Shown here piece by piece: positions 1 to 7,482 of a stretch of DNA of 12,905 nt. Below the pieces are notes generated by a model. It saw nothing but the letters and a program-made list of their open reading frames with translations. It was not told the DNA's origin and searched no databases. Origin of the DNA: JANQRA01 sp035550735. GTDB taxonomy: Bacteria > Actinomycetota > Acidimicrobiia > Spongiisociales > ZC4RG35. The stretch lies in contig DASZOM010000008.1 in assembly GCA_035550735.1 (NCBI GenBank), positions 1-12,905 of the forward strand, written 5' to 3'. Made by a program: the position numbers and the translations under genes. Numbering within the stretch: the stretch's first letter is position 1; every line of letters begins with the position of its first letter.

Positions 1-777
1 GACATCATGACGCCGCTCGAGGCGATGGGGGTGGCGATCACCTTCGACCCCGGTCCCAGACTCGAACCGCTGACACTTCGCCAGGTGGTCGAGCTTCCTC
101 CTCTCGATGTGGATGCGGTCGGCCACCTCACCGAGACGATCCGGCTGGTGGGCAAGGCGGTGCCCGCCGACACCACCGTGATCGGGTTCGCCGGAGCGCC
201 GATCACCCTCCTCGCCTATCTCCTCGAAGGGGGAGGCTCGAAGGGGTTCATGGCCATGCGCGCGGCCCTTCGTTCCGATCCGGTCCTCGCCGACGAGGCA
301 CTGGCCAACCTGGCCGCCTCGATGCGGGCCTATCTCGGAGCCCAGGCGGAAGCCGGGGCCGAGGTGGTGCAGCTCTTCGACACCTGGGCCGGCTTGCTCG
401 ACGTGGAGGGCTGCCAGCGCTTCGCCCTGCCTGCCGCCCGGGCCAGCCTCTCCGGTCTCGAGGTGCCCACGATCTACTTCGCCCCCGGCGCCGGGCACAC
501 GTTGGCATGGCAGGGTCATGTCGGTGCCAGCGCATACGGGGTCGACTGGAGGACCTCCATCGAAGACGCCTTCGACGTCTTCGGAGGCCGGGCCGTCCAA
601 GGCAACCTCGACCCGGCGGTTCTTCTCGGCGACCCGGACACGGTGAGAAGAGAGACACTCGGTCTTCTGGAGGGGGTTGCCGGCCGCCCCGGGCACATCG
701 TCAACCTCGGTCATGGCATCGACCACCGCACTCCACCGGAGAACGTCGCCGCGATGGTGGAGACCGTGCGCTCTTGA
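1..777 (+). CDS. hemE: Uroporphyrinogen III decarboxylase, 5'-truncated by the window edge
   Basis: HemE removes the four acetate carboxyls of uroporphyrinogen III to give coproporphyrinogen III in the cytoplasm. The 258 visible codons cover the C-terminal three quarters; roughly 80 residues are missing at the left edge (family length about 340). The first codon is the Asp of the DI-x-TPLEAMG segment, matching the catalytic Asp of the family's SDIL motif. Other family marks, in window numbering: IGFAGAP at 61-67, with the usual active-site Tyr at 73 just before EGGGSK; LFDTWAG at 125-131 (Thr where Ser is common); VDWRT at 181-185; QGNLDP at 200-205; NLGHGI at 235-240, whose His fits the substrate-binding His near the C-terminus; and TPPENV at 244-249. 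The ATG at position 7 is internal, not the start. The stop overlaps the TTG start of hemY, so the two are very likely cotranscribed. Identity is near certain. Confidence 0.96.
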   Translation, partial: DIMTPLEAMGVAITFDPGPRLEPLTLRQVVELPPLDVDAVGHLTETIRLVGKAVPADTTVIGFAGAPITLLAYLLEGGGSKGFMAMRAALRSDPVLADEALANLAASMRAYLGAQAEAGAEVVQLFDTWAGLLDVEGCQRFALPAARASLSGLEVPTIYFAPGAGHTLAWQGHVGASAYGVDWRTSIEDAFDVFGGRAVQGNLDPAVLLGDPDTVRRETLGLLEGVAGRPGHIVNLGHGIDHRTPPENVAAMVETVRS

Positions 778-2078
778 GCGTGGTGGTGATCGGTGGCGGG
801 CTCTCCGGGCTGTTCATTGCACTCGCCATCGTCGAGAGAGGTGGGGGGGAGGTGGTCGTCCTGGACAAGGCAGTTCGGCCCGGGGGAGTGGCCGGGACGA
901 TCGAGCGGGACGGCTTCGTGCTCGAGCAAGCGGTCGGCTCGATGACCCTTCCCCATCCCGATCTCAGCCCGCTCCTGGACATGATTGGAGTGGAGATGAG
1001 GGTGGTCTCACCGGAAGCGTCGGCCCGACATCTCTTCACCGGCGGGCGTCTCGTCGAGCTCCGGGCGTCACCGGGTGTCCTGCTCGCTCCGGTCGTGTCC
1101 TGGCGGGCGCGGCTGAGGGTCCTGCTGGAGGTGTGGCAGCGGGATGGGCAGCCCGATGGGGAGGAGACGCTGGCCGCCTTCTTCGAGCGGCATTTCGGCA
1201 GAGAGGCCGGTGGGCTCATCGCCTGGCTGCTCGCCTCTGGTGTCTTTGCGGGAGATCCCCGCAGGCTCTCGGTCCGGGCCGCCTTTCCCCGGCTGGCCGC
1301 CCTGGAGACGGAAGATGGCTCGCTGCTCCGAGGTGCGATGAGGCTGAGACGTCGCCGTGCCCGCGGACTGCCACGTCCCGGCTTGCACTATCCGGCGGCC
1401 GGGATGACAGGACTGGCCGAAGCTGCCGCCCGGTTCCTCGGGTCCCGATATCGAGGAGGATTCGCGGTCGACGTAGTGCGGAGGGACGGGGACCTCTGGG
1501 TTGTGCAAGGGCCCGAGGAGAGGCGGGCGGAATCCGTCGTCATCGCCACCCACCCCCACGATGCCGCCGCCCTGGTCGACGACGAACTGGGGAGCCATCT
1601 GCGCAGGGCCGTGACGGCACCGGTTGCCGTGGTCGGTCTCGGTGGGCGGGGCCCGGATGTGATCCCGAACGGTTTCGGGGCTCTTGTGGGGCCCGGTGAG
1701 GAGCTCGGCATCCTGGGCATCCTCTTCGAGTCGTCATACGCCCCCGAGCGCGCACCGGACGACTCGTGGCTCATCAAGATCATCCTTGGCGGGGCGACCG
1801 GACCCGCCATCGTCGACGACGACCGGCTTGCCGAGCGGGCACAGTCCGAGGCGGAACACGTGCTGGGAGGTCGGCTGGATCGGTCCTTCGTCGAGGTGGT
1901 TCGTCATACCCGCGGCATCCCCCAGTACGAGGTAGGCCATGAGCGCTGGCTGTCCGACCTGGGCGATCTACTCGCCGCCCGGCCCGGCCTGCATCTGACC
2001 GGCTGGGGCTACCGCTCGATCGGCATCACACAGCTCGCCACAGAGGCGCGAGCGATGGCTGCCAACCTCTTTCCTTAG
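774..2078 (+). CDS. hemY: FAD-dependent protoporphyrinogen/coproporphyrinogen III oxidase
   Basis: This is an oxygen-dependent HemY/HemG-type flavoprotein (434 residues, slightly short for the family). In actinobacteria such enzymes usually oxidise coproporphyrinogen III to coproporphyrin III (CgoX role) rather than acting on protoporphyrinogen; the sequence alone does not decide this. Seen: FAD-binding GGGLSG at 7-12, with an acidic residue (Asp31) ending the second strand and PGG following; the family block SGVFAGDPRRLSVRAAFP at 155-172; GIPQYEVGHE at 381-390; and the C-terminal FAD-contact block TGWGYRSIGI at 409-418. The open frame runs upstream inside hemE, but homology begins at the TTG at 774, which overlaps the hemE stop and has GGAG at 759-762. 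The GTG codons at 780, 783 and 786 are alternatives. The stop overlaps the stop of the opposing membrane-protein gene. Confidence 0.92.
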   Translation: MSVVVIGGGLSGLFIALAIVERGGGEVVVLDKAVRPGGVAGTIERDGFVLEQAVGSMTLPHPDLSPLLDMIGVEMRVVSPEASARHLFTGGRLVELRASPGVLLAPVVSWRARLRVLLEVWQRDGQPDGEETLAAFFERHFGREAGGLIAWLLASGVFAGDPRRLSVRAAFPRLAALETEDGSLLRGAMRLRRRRARGLPRPGLHYPAAGMTGLAEAAARFLGSRYRGGFAVDVVRRDGDLWVVQGPEERRAESVVIATHPHDAAALVDDELGSHLRRAVTAPVAVVGLGGRGPDVIPNGFGALVGPGEELGILGILFESSYAPERAPDDSWLIKIILGGATGPAIVDDDRLAERAQSEAEHVLGGRLDRSFVEVVRHTRGIPQYEVGHERWLSDLGDLLAARPGLHLTGWGYRSIGITQLATEARAMAANLFP

Positions 2079-3244
2079 GAGGCGGGTGCCGCACTCTTCC
2101 TGTCCCCGGCGCGGAGCAGGGTGACGATGGCGTGGAGAAGGGCGAGACCGAGGATCGGGGTGAAGATCCGCTTCATGACGGCACTCTCGGCCAGGAGACC
2201 GACCACGAACCCGAGGGCTCCGATCAACAGCCCGTAGTACATCACGGTGGCTCCTGTTCGAGACACCTCCGAGCCGCCGACCATCATCGCCAGGATCAGC
2301 ATCGTGGCGACCAGCAGGAACGTGCTGTGGTCGAGGGCGATCAGGATGTGCTCGAAGTCGGTGAGCTCGGCGCCGCTGGCGAAGTTCTGGACGACCATGG
2401 CGGTGAGAGCCACCGTCGGCACCAGCCCCAGCACTGCGGTCCGGGCGAAGCGGCTCGGCTCTGCCGCCCACGCCGACGGCGCCAGGTGGCGTCGCAGTCG
2501 CCAGAGGACGATGAGGATCCCGATCACCTCGAATGGGACGTTGGCGATGATCAGCGGGGTCACGTCGAAGAGCAGGCCGATCATGCCGAGGAACCCGGCG
2601 AGAAAGACCAGCAGCATCTGGGTCACGCCCAGCTTGTCCTCGGCCACGGTGCGAGCCGCGTCACCCTCCAAGCGCCACTCGGCGATGGCCAGCGCCGCCA
2701 GGATGACGAATCCGATCACCATGGTCGCCGGGTGTGCCCCTCCCAGGGCCTCGGTGTTCTCCTGACCCACCACGTTGACGTCGGCCAGTTGCAGTCCGAG
2801 AAGGACACCGAGGATCGCACCCAGCGTCACGAAGACCAGCGCCAGGCCCATTCCGAGCTGGGCGACGGTCCAGGCACGTCCGCGCTGCGTGCGGAAGTAC
2901 CACACCAGCATCCAGACGATGGCGATGAAGGCGAGAGTGCCGCCGATGGGCCGCTGGATGGTGGTCGGGGAGGTGAGGTCGACCGACCAGAAGGCGAGCA
3001 CATACGCGGCGATGGCGAACACCGAGTAGGTGGCGAGGGTGTCGGCGCCTTCGCCGCCCTGCATCCAGATCGCTCCGCCGAAGACCGCCAGCGTGATCCA
3101 TCCCAGGGTCCCGGCGTGGACATGTGTGATCAATGCCCCTGGGGGCGGCTCCCAGACGTCGAGCCCGTTGAGGATCCCGATCACCACCGTGATCACGAAG
3201 AGGACGAGCGAGGCCTGGAACAGCCTGCGTGAAGCCTGGGGCAT
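2075..3244 (-). CDS. 12-segment membrane protein, haem-copper oxidase subunit I / NnrS-like
   Basis: A 389-residue integral membrane protein with about 12 hydrophobic segments, the count typical of haem-copper oxidase subunit I and NnrS proteins. Histidines lie where such proteins bind haem: His41 and His43 at the start of segment 2 (THVHAGTLGWITLAV), His171 in segment 6 (GGAHPATMVIGF), and His299 and His306 in segment 10 (EHILIALDHSTFLL). Segment 7 (about 207-228) has no His pair, so the usual copper-B site of an oxidase is absent. A haem-binding, non-oxidase role is therefore more likely than respiration (inference). The start is the ATG at 3244, with AAAGG about 10 bases upstream; the frame can be extended to 3313, but that stretch is poorly hydrophobic and reaches the repeat. 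The gene converges on hemY (stop codons overlap) and diverges from the PadR cassette. Family assignment is moderate; exact function is unknown. Confidence 0.75.
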   Translation of the reverse strand: MPQASRRLFQASLVLFVITVVIGILNGLDVWEPPPGALITHVHAGTLGWITLAVFGGAIWMQGGEGADTLATYSVFAIAAYVLAFWSVDLTSPTTIQRPIGGTLAFIAIVWMLVWYFRTQRGRAWTVAQLGMGLALVFVTLGAILGVLLGLQLADVNVVGQENTEALGGAHPATMVIGFVILAALAIAEWRLEGDAARTVAEDKLGVTQMLLVFLAGFLGMIGLLFDVTPLIIANVPFEVIGILIVLWRLRRHLAPSAWAAEPSRFARTAVLGLVPTVALTAMVVQNFASGAELTDFEHILIALDHSTFLLVATMLILAMMVGGSEVSRTGATVMYYGLLIGALGFVVGLLAESAVMKRIFTPILGLALLHAIVTLLRAGDRKSAAPAS

Positions 3245-3314
3245 TGAGGGCCGACCTTTCTCGAAAGTTCGCCCATGTTCTAGCACCCGGCAGGTCCCGG
3301 AAGCGGGCGCCAAA

Positions 3315-3373
3315 ACGCTTTCCTAATGCACCAGGGCCCAATAGTGGGCATTTGGACGTCTCATTAGCGGGAC
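3315..3373. repeat. 59-bp direct repeat, copy 1 (left border of PadR-ABC cassette)
   Basis: Matches 7412-7470 at 57 of 59 positions in the same orientation. The differences are A/T at 3350 versus 7447 and G/A at 3370 versus 7467. Internal symmetry: a hairpin GCCCA-ATAG-TGGGC at 3336-3349 and outer arms CTAATG (3323-3328) and CATTAG (3362-3367). GGCGCC occurs on both sides of this copy (3306-3311 and 3375-3380). It lies between two divergent genes, where a terminator would not be expected. Confidence 0.93.
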
Positions 3374-3392
3374 AGGCGCCTGAGTGGTAGGC

Positions 3393-3421
3393 TTGACAAT
3401 TACATACTCGGTATGCATACT
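3393..3421 (+). promoter_or_regulatory. Sigma-70-type promoter of the PadR-ABC operon
   Basis: TTGACA at 3393-3398 is a perfect -35 hexamer. After a 17-base spacer, CATACT at 3416-3421 matches the -10 consensus at four of six positions. It lies 34 bases upstream of the chosen padR start, giving a short leader. This is the best housekeeping-type promoter in the window. Confidence 0.72.
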
Positions 3422-3444
3422 GCGAAACTAGTCACTGAGTATGC
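3403..3444. promoter_or_regulatory. Probable PadR operator with nested dyads
   Basis: Four related half-sites overlap the padR promoter: CATACT (3403), GGTATG (3410), CATACT (3416) and AGTATG (3438). They form CATAC-tcg-GTATG (3403-3415), the perfect palindrome GTATGCATAC (3411-3420), and a 30-bp interrupted dyad GCATACT-N16-AGTATGC (3415-3444) whose centre is ACTAGT. The sites cover the -10 and the likely start of transcription, the usual position for an autorepressor. Confidence 0.65.
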
Positions 3445-3457
3445 AGGAGGGATCGTG
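3445..3457 (+). promoter_or_regulatory. Shine-Dalgarno and GTG that set the padR start
   Basis: AGGAGG at 3445-3450 precedes GTG at 3455 by four bases. The alternative ATG at 3413 in the same frame lies upstream of the -10 hexamer, so it would not be on a transcript made from the promoter described here. Confidence 0.7.
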
Positions 3458-4018
3458 GGTGTCAAGGAAGGATTGCTCGCCCTGTTGGCCGACGGGCCGC
3501 GACACGGGTACCAGCTCAAGCTCGACCTGGAGGCGGCGACGGGCGCCGGCGTCTCGGTCAATGTCGGACAGGTCTACAGCACACTGCAACGTCTGGAGCG
3601 CGACGGCCTGGTGAAAGCCGGTGACAGTGATCAGGAAGGACGAATCGTGTACGAAGCCACGCCGTCGGGTCGCGAGGAGGTGGCGCGGTGGGCGACCGAG
3701 CCCGAGGATCTGGCCACGGCAGGTCGCGACGAGGTCTCCATAAAGGTGTTGCTTTCCATGTTCGCCGACCCACTCGATCCCAACACGGTGATCGATGCGC
3801 AGCGTCGGGCGACGATGGGCTTGCTCCAGGACCTCACTCGACTCCGTGCCCGTGACGGTGAGGAAGACCTTGCCTGGCAGCTCCACCTCGACCGACTCAT
3901 GTATTCGGCGGAGGCCGAGCTCAAGTGGCTCGACCGGGTCGAGGAGCGTCTCCAAACCACGCGTGCGGCGCGGGGCGCTGACCCGCTGGAGGCACCGGTC
4001 GAGGAGGTGGCCAGATGA
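3455..4018 (+). CDS. PadR-family transcriptional regulator
   Basis: A 187-residue cytoplasmic DNA-binding protein. The N-terminal winged helix-turn-helix (about residues 3-75) is typical PadR: VKEGLLALLADGPRHGYQLK, then GQVYSTLQRLERDGLV as recognition helix region, then the wing ending in YEATPSGREEVARW. The C-terminal half (about 92-172) is helical and charged, as in the dimerisation domain of longer PadR proteins. PadR regulators encoded just before ABC exporters usually repress them until the exported drug or peptide binds. The first gene of the operon, it sits behind a promoter overlapped by dyads, which supports autoregulation. It overlaps the ATPase gene by ATGA. Start GTG 3455 was chosen on Shine-Dalgarno position and family N-terminus. 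Family call is confident; the ligand is unknown. Confidence 0.92.
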   Translation: MGVKEGLLALLADGPRHGYQLKLDLEAATGAGVSVNVGQVYSTLQRLERDGLVKAGDSDQEGRIVYEATPSGREEVARWATEPEDLATAGRDEVSIKVLLSMFADPLDPNTVIDAQRRATMGLLQDLTRLRARDGEEDLAWQLHLDRLMYSAEAELKWLDRVEERLQTTRAARGADPLEAPVEEVAR

Positions 4019-4731
4019 GCGAGCTCGTCCTCCAGATGAGGCGCGTGGGCAAGACCCACGGCAAGGGGGCGCAGCGGGTCGATGCCCTTGTCGACATCGA
4101 CCTCGACGTCGCCGCCGGGGAGTTCGTCGCGATCACCGGGCGCAGCGGCTCGGGGAAGACCACCCTGCTCAACATCGCCGGTGCCCTCGACGAGCCCACC
4201 ACCGGCAATGTCTGGGTGGGCGGCCAGGACCTCGGCGACCTCTCCAACAAGGAGTTGGCCCGGATCCGCCGGGTATCCGTCGGATACGTCTTCCAACAGT
4301 TCAACCTGCTCCCCGCCCTCACCGCCGCCGAGAACGTGGCGCTGCCGCTCGAGCTCGACGGCATGGAGGTCAAGGAGGCCAGGGCCTACGCCAATCTGTC
4401 ATTGGAGGAAGTCGGCTTGGGGGGAATGGGGGACCGGTATCCCGATCAGCTCTCCGGGGGTGAGCAGCAGCGTGTGGCGATAGCCCGCGGCCTGGTCGGG
4501 CCGCGCACGCTTCTCCTCGCCGACGAGCCCACCGGCGCCCTCGACGAGGCCACCGGGGAGAGCATCCTCAAGCTGTTGCGGGAGCGATGCGAGCTGGGCG
4601 CCTCCGCGTTGATGGTGACCCACGAGCCTGCCTTTGCCGCCTGGGCCGACCGGGTGGTCCGGCTCCGTGACGGGCAGATCGAGGAGATCTCGGTGCGTTC
4701 GGTGTTCTCCGCGGACGTCTTCTCGTCGTGA
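4015..4731 (+). CDS. ABC transporter ATPase, MacB/LolD class
   Basis: A 238-residue nucleotide-binding subunit that powers the permease encoded next. All motifs are intact: Walker A GRSGSGKTT at 42-50, Q-loop around QQFNLLP at 94-100, signature LSGGEQQRVAIARGL at 146-160, Walker B LLLADEPTGALDE at 166-178, and H-loop His203 in MVTHEP. The QQFNLLPALTAAENV and GALDE wording is typical of the MacB/LolD/FtsE group that pairs with FtsX-like permeases. AGGAGG at 4001-4006 lies eight bases before the ATG, and the start overlaps the padR stop. The C-terminal tail after about residue 222 is short and not conserved. The transported substrate cannot be read from this subunit. Confidence 0.95.
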   Translation: MSELVLQMRRVGKTHGKGAQRVDALVDIDLDVAAGEFVAITGRSGSGKTTLLNIAGALDEPTTGNVWVGGQDLGDLSNKELARIRRVSVGYVFQQFNLLPALTAAENVALPLELDGMEVKEARAYANLSLEEVGLGGMGDRYPDQLSGGEQQRVAIARGLVGPRTLLLADEPTGALDEATGESILKLLRERCELGASALMVTHEPAFAAWADRVVRLRDGQIEEISVRSVFSADVFSS

Positions 4732-7412
4732 GCGCTCGCCGCGCCGCCCTCGCGGTGGCATTCAAGAACGCCCGTCGCAACAAGAAGCGGACCTTCTATT
4801 TGGTCGCTTTGATTGGCGTTCCGGTCCTGGTGGCCGTGATGACCTCGGCGTTCATCCGCTCCGGCTACATCTCGCCGGAAGAGCAGGCGACGTCGGATTT
4901 CGGTTCCGCAAACGTCAAGATCGAGCAGTGGTGGCATGACGAGCGTGTGTCGGATTGGACGAGGGAAACCATCTCCGAGCTCGATCCCGATGCTTCCGTT
5001 CTCAGCTTCGTCAACGACCATCGATCCTTCGGGCCTCGTCTCAATGGCAGGTTGAGTGACATCGACCTGAACGACCCGCTGTCGGAGGGCATCCTGACCC
5101 TGACTCGGGGCAGGGCACCGGAGGCGGTTGGGGAGGTGGTTCTCACCGAGCATCTCGCAAGCGAGTTGGACCTCGTCGTCGGAGACATTGCCACCCTCGA
5201 GCTCCGAATCGGAGAGGAGGCGGCTTACGAGGTGGTCGGTCTGGCGTCGCACCCGTACCTCTGGCGACTCGCCGAGGTCGTGGTGGCCCCGGAGGAGATG
5301 GGCATCATCACCGATGGTCGAGACGTCGGCGAGATCCTTCTGATTCGGACAGATCAGGATGCGGAGTTCACAGCGGAGCTCTACGCCCGGTGGGAGGCGG
5401 ACCGCTACGCCTTCTATCCGCAAGGCGTGGAGTGGCCGATGCCACGAGATCTCAACGACGTTGTGCCGGAGATCTATTACGCCGAGATGACCGATGAGCA
5501 ACTCGCCGAGACCCGCTCGATCATGGAGGAAGAGGGCGTACAGGCGGCAGCGGACTTTGTGTACGGCTTGTTCCCCAACGGAGTTGAAATCGGGTTGCCC
5601 GATGTCTACGCCGAGACCCGGAGCGACCGACTCTCTCAGGTCGTGGACATAACACAGAGCCCGTCGGTCGTCGGCACGGCGGTGGCCGCAGTGATCCTGG
5701 CCGAGGTGGCATTCATCGCCGGCGCCGCCTTCGCCACCGGGACCAGACGCCGGCTGCGAGAGATCGGGCTGATGGGAGCCAACGGCGCCGACGTCAGTCA
5801 GATGAAGACGTCACTCATCGGAGAGGGTCTGGTGGCTGGGATCGCCGCAGGGGTCTCGGCCGCCGGGGTCGGCCTCGGGCTGCTCGCCCTGGGGCGCCCT
5901 CTCTTGCAGCAATTCGTCGATCGTCGCATCGATGCGTTTCCACTCACGGTCATCGACCTGGTCGGCCCGATCCTGGTGGCGGTGATTGCCTGTGTCATCG
6001 CCGCATGGCTGCCTGCCAAGACAGCGTCCCACGTGCCCACGCTCACCGCCCTACAGGGCCGGATGCCGGTGGGTGAGCCGAAACGTTGGATCATCCCCGT
6101 AGGCGTGGGGCTCACTGGCTTTGGGACTCTCCTCCTCGCGGTTGGGTTGGGTACCGCCTCCGACACGGGAAGCGCGGTGGCTCTGCTCGGCGCCGTCCTC
6201 ATGATCGGTGGTGCTGCTCTCCTGGCCGGGCCCATCGTGGCCTGGGTGAGCAAGCACTCCGAGCGCTTCCCGATCACCTCCCGGATCGTGCTCCGCGACT
6301 CCGGCAGGCAACGTGGCCGCGCCGCCGCCGCCGTCTCCGCGACCATGGTCATCCTGATGGCCCCGGTGGCTGGTCTCGCCGGATTGGCCGGCAACGAGGC
6401 GAGCCAGGCGATATACGGCCTTCCCGGAGGCGACCCTCAGATCCTCATCGAAGGCCACTACGACGAGGACTACAACCTGTCGGCGCTCACCGAAGACGAC
6501 CTGGCCGAGGTGGCGGCGAGGTTGCCCGGAGCCAGGATCGCCCGCTTCGACGCTCTCGACGTCCTGGTGGAGTACCCCGCCGAGCTCGAGGCCCGCAAGA
6601 CGGGGAACTCCGAGGACGAGGGGGGCTACTACATCAGCCCATTCCGAGCAGCGGTCGCCAACAAGGAGCTTCTCGCCCTCCTCGACAACGAAACTCTCGA
6701 CGTCTACCTCGCCGACGAGGGCATGGTGCTGCTGGGTGTCGCCCGGCGGGAAACCACCATCGCCATCGACGGTGAGGAGGCCACGGTCTCCGAAGTGCCC
6801 TTGCCGGTGACGCGCTATGCGTTCCCGCGGCTGTTGGTCACGGAGGAGACCGCTGCCCGATTAGGGGGTGAAACTCGGCTGACGGCTCTGGTGGAGGTTG
6901 ATTCGAGGTTCCAAAACCCATTTGCATCACCGTTCGACCCGCTGTGGGAAGACGGCGCGGAGACCTTCGCCACCAATGGCGGCGGATCGGACAATGGCGG
7001 ACCCATGATCCTCATGCTGATCTTCCTCGCCACGATGTTGATCGTCCTGATCGTCGTGGCCACCATCACTGCGCTATCCGCTGCCGAGGCTGATTCCGAC
7101 CTGCGCACCGTGGTTGCGGTAGGCGCCACCAACTCGATCCGGCGTCGCTACCTCGGATTGCAGAGCGGGCTCCACACGCTGATCGGAGCCGTCCTCGCCG
7201 TTCCCCTCACCCTCCTCCTCTACAAGACGGCGATCGCCACAACAGGGGGTTATCGATCGGTCGGCAACTTCGGGATGTGGGACTCATCGACGCTGGTCGT
7301 TCCCTGGGGCGGCCTCGCCTTGCTCGTGCTCGGCCTCCCCCTCGCCATCGGCCTGATCACCTGGGTATCAGTGCGCTCGGCTCCGACGACGCCGCCGCGG
7401 CGAGCCACATGA
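4728..7412 (+). CDS. ABC transporter permease with two FtsX/MacB modules
   Basis: An 894-residue membrane protein with about ten hydrophobic segments: 23-43, 314-337, 364-388, 408-428, 454-476, 483-505, 534-556, 760-784, 811-832 and 859-882. Two large outer domains lie at about 44-313 and 557-759. The first contains a MacB-type core (GEVVLTEHLASELDLVVGD at 135-153, then EVVGLA). Segments 2-4 and 8-10 carry FtsX marks such as RRLREIGLMGANG (341-353) and DLRTVVAVGAT (791-801). MacB-class proteins couple ATP hydrolysis to movement of the outer domains rather than passing substrate through the membrane, and many act in peptide-antibiotic resistance or lipoprotein release. The GTG start overlaps the ATPase stop and has no Shine-Dalgarno, so translation is probably coupled. 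The stop codon ends on the first base of repeat copy 2. Substrate is unknown. Confidence 0.92.
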   Translation: MSARRAALAVAFKNARRNKKRTFYLVALIGVPVLVAVMTSAFIRSGYISPEEQATSDFGSANVKIEQWWHDERVSDWTRETISELDPDASVLSFVNDHRSFGPRLNGRLSDIDLNDPLSEGILTLTRGRAPEAVGEVVLTEHLASELDLVVGDIATLELRIGEEAAYEVVGLASHPYLWRLAEVVVAPEEMGIITDGRDVGEILLIRTDQDAEFTAELYARWEADRYAFYPQGVEWPMPRDLNDVVPEIYYAEMTDEQLAETRSIMEEEGVQAAADFVYGLFPNGVEIGLPDVYAETRSDRLSQVVDITQSPSVVGTAVAAVILAEVAFIAGAAFATGTRRRLREIGLMGANGADVSQMKTSLIGEGLVAGIAAGVSAAGVGLGLLALGRPLLQQFVDRRIDAFPLTVIDLVGPILVAVIACVIAAWLPAKTASHVPTLTALQGRMPVGEPKRWIIPVGVGLTGFGTLLLAVGLGTASDTGSAVALLGAVLMIGGAALLAGPIVAWVSKHSERFPITSRIVLRDSGRQRGRAAAAVSATMVILMAPVAGLAGLAGNEASQAIYGLPGGDPQILIEGHYDEDYNLSALTEDDLAEVAARLPGARIARFDALDVLVEYPAELEARKTGNSEDEGGYYISPFRAAVANKELLALLDNETLDVYLADEGMVLLGVARRETTIAIDGEEATVSEVPLPVTRYAFPRLLVTEETAARLGGETRLTALVEVDSRFQNPFASPFDPLWEDGAETFATNGGGSDNGGPMILMLIFLATMLIVLIVVATITALSAAEADSDLRTVVAVGATNSIRRRYLGLQSGLHTLIGAVLAVPLTLLLYKTAIATTGGYRSVGNFGMWDSSTLVVPWGGLALLVLGLPLAIGLITWVSVRSAPTTPPRRAT

Positions 7413-7470
7413 CGCTTTCCTAATGCACCAGGGCCCAATAGTGGGCTTTTGGACGTCTCATTAGCGAGAC
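7412..7470. repeat. 59-bp direct repeat, copy 2 (right border of PadR-ABC cassette)
   Basis: Same orientation as copy 1 at 3315-3373, with two mismatches. Its first base is the A of the permease TGA. It lies between two convergent genes, ending 12 bases from the VOC gene stop. Besides the shared GCCCA-ATAG-TGGGC hairpin (7433-7446), this copy has the perfect inverted repeat GACGTCTC-N6-GAGACGTC (7452-7473), which runs three bases past the repeat, and the outer pair ATGACG (7409-7414) / CGTCAT (7470-7475). Confidence 0.93.
7433..7450 (+). terminator. Possible Rho-independent terminator of the PadR-ABC operon
   Basis: A five-pair GC-rich stem GCCCA/TGGGC with an ATAG loop is followed directly by TTTT, 20 bases after the permease stop. 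The T-run is short, and on the other strand no T-run follows a hairpin. In copy 1 the T-run is broken to ATTT. It is a plausible but weak terminator. Confidence 0.4.
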
Positions 7471-7482
7471 GTCATCGGATCA

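Noticed and set aside
507..773. N-terminal extension of hemY inside hemE
   Set aside because: This part is Arg-rich and has no HemY homology; the FAD motif begins right after the TTG at 774.
677..1699. Plus-strand open frame of 340 codons
   Set aside because: Arg/Gly/Ser-rich shadow of hemY in another frame with no recognisable motif.
2132..3232. Long plus-strand open frame of 366 codons
   Set aside because: It is the antisense of the 12-segment membrane protein. Its translation is a low-complexity His/Asp/Gln-rich string with no family features.
3245..3314. Promoter for the 12-segment membrane protein
   Set aside because: TAGAAC and nearby hexamers are too weak and have no matching -35 at a suitable distance; I would not call a site.
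3315..3373. Repeat as an integron attC site (length and bulged-hairpin form are reminiscent)
   Set aside because: The required GTTRRRY and RYYYAAC core sites are absent, no integrase is present, and three overlapping genes between copies are not a typical single-gene cassette.
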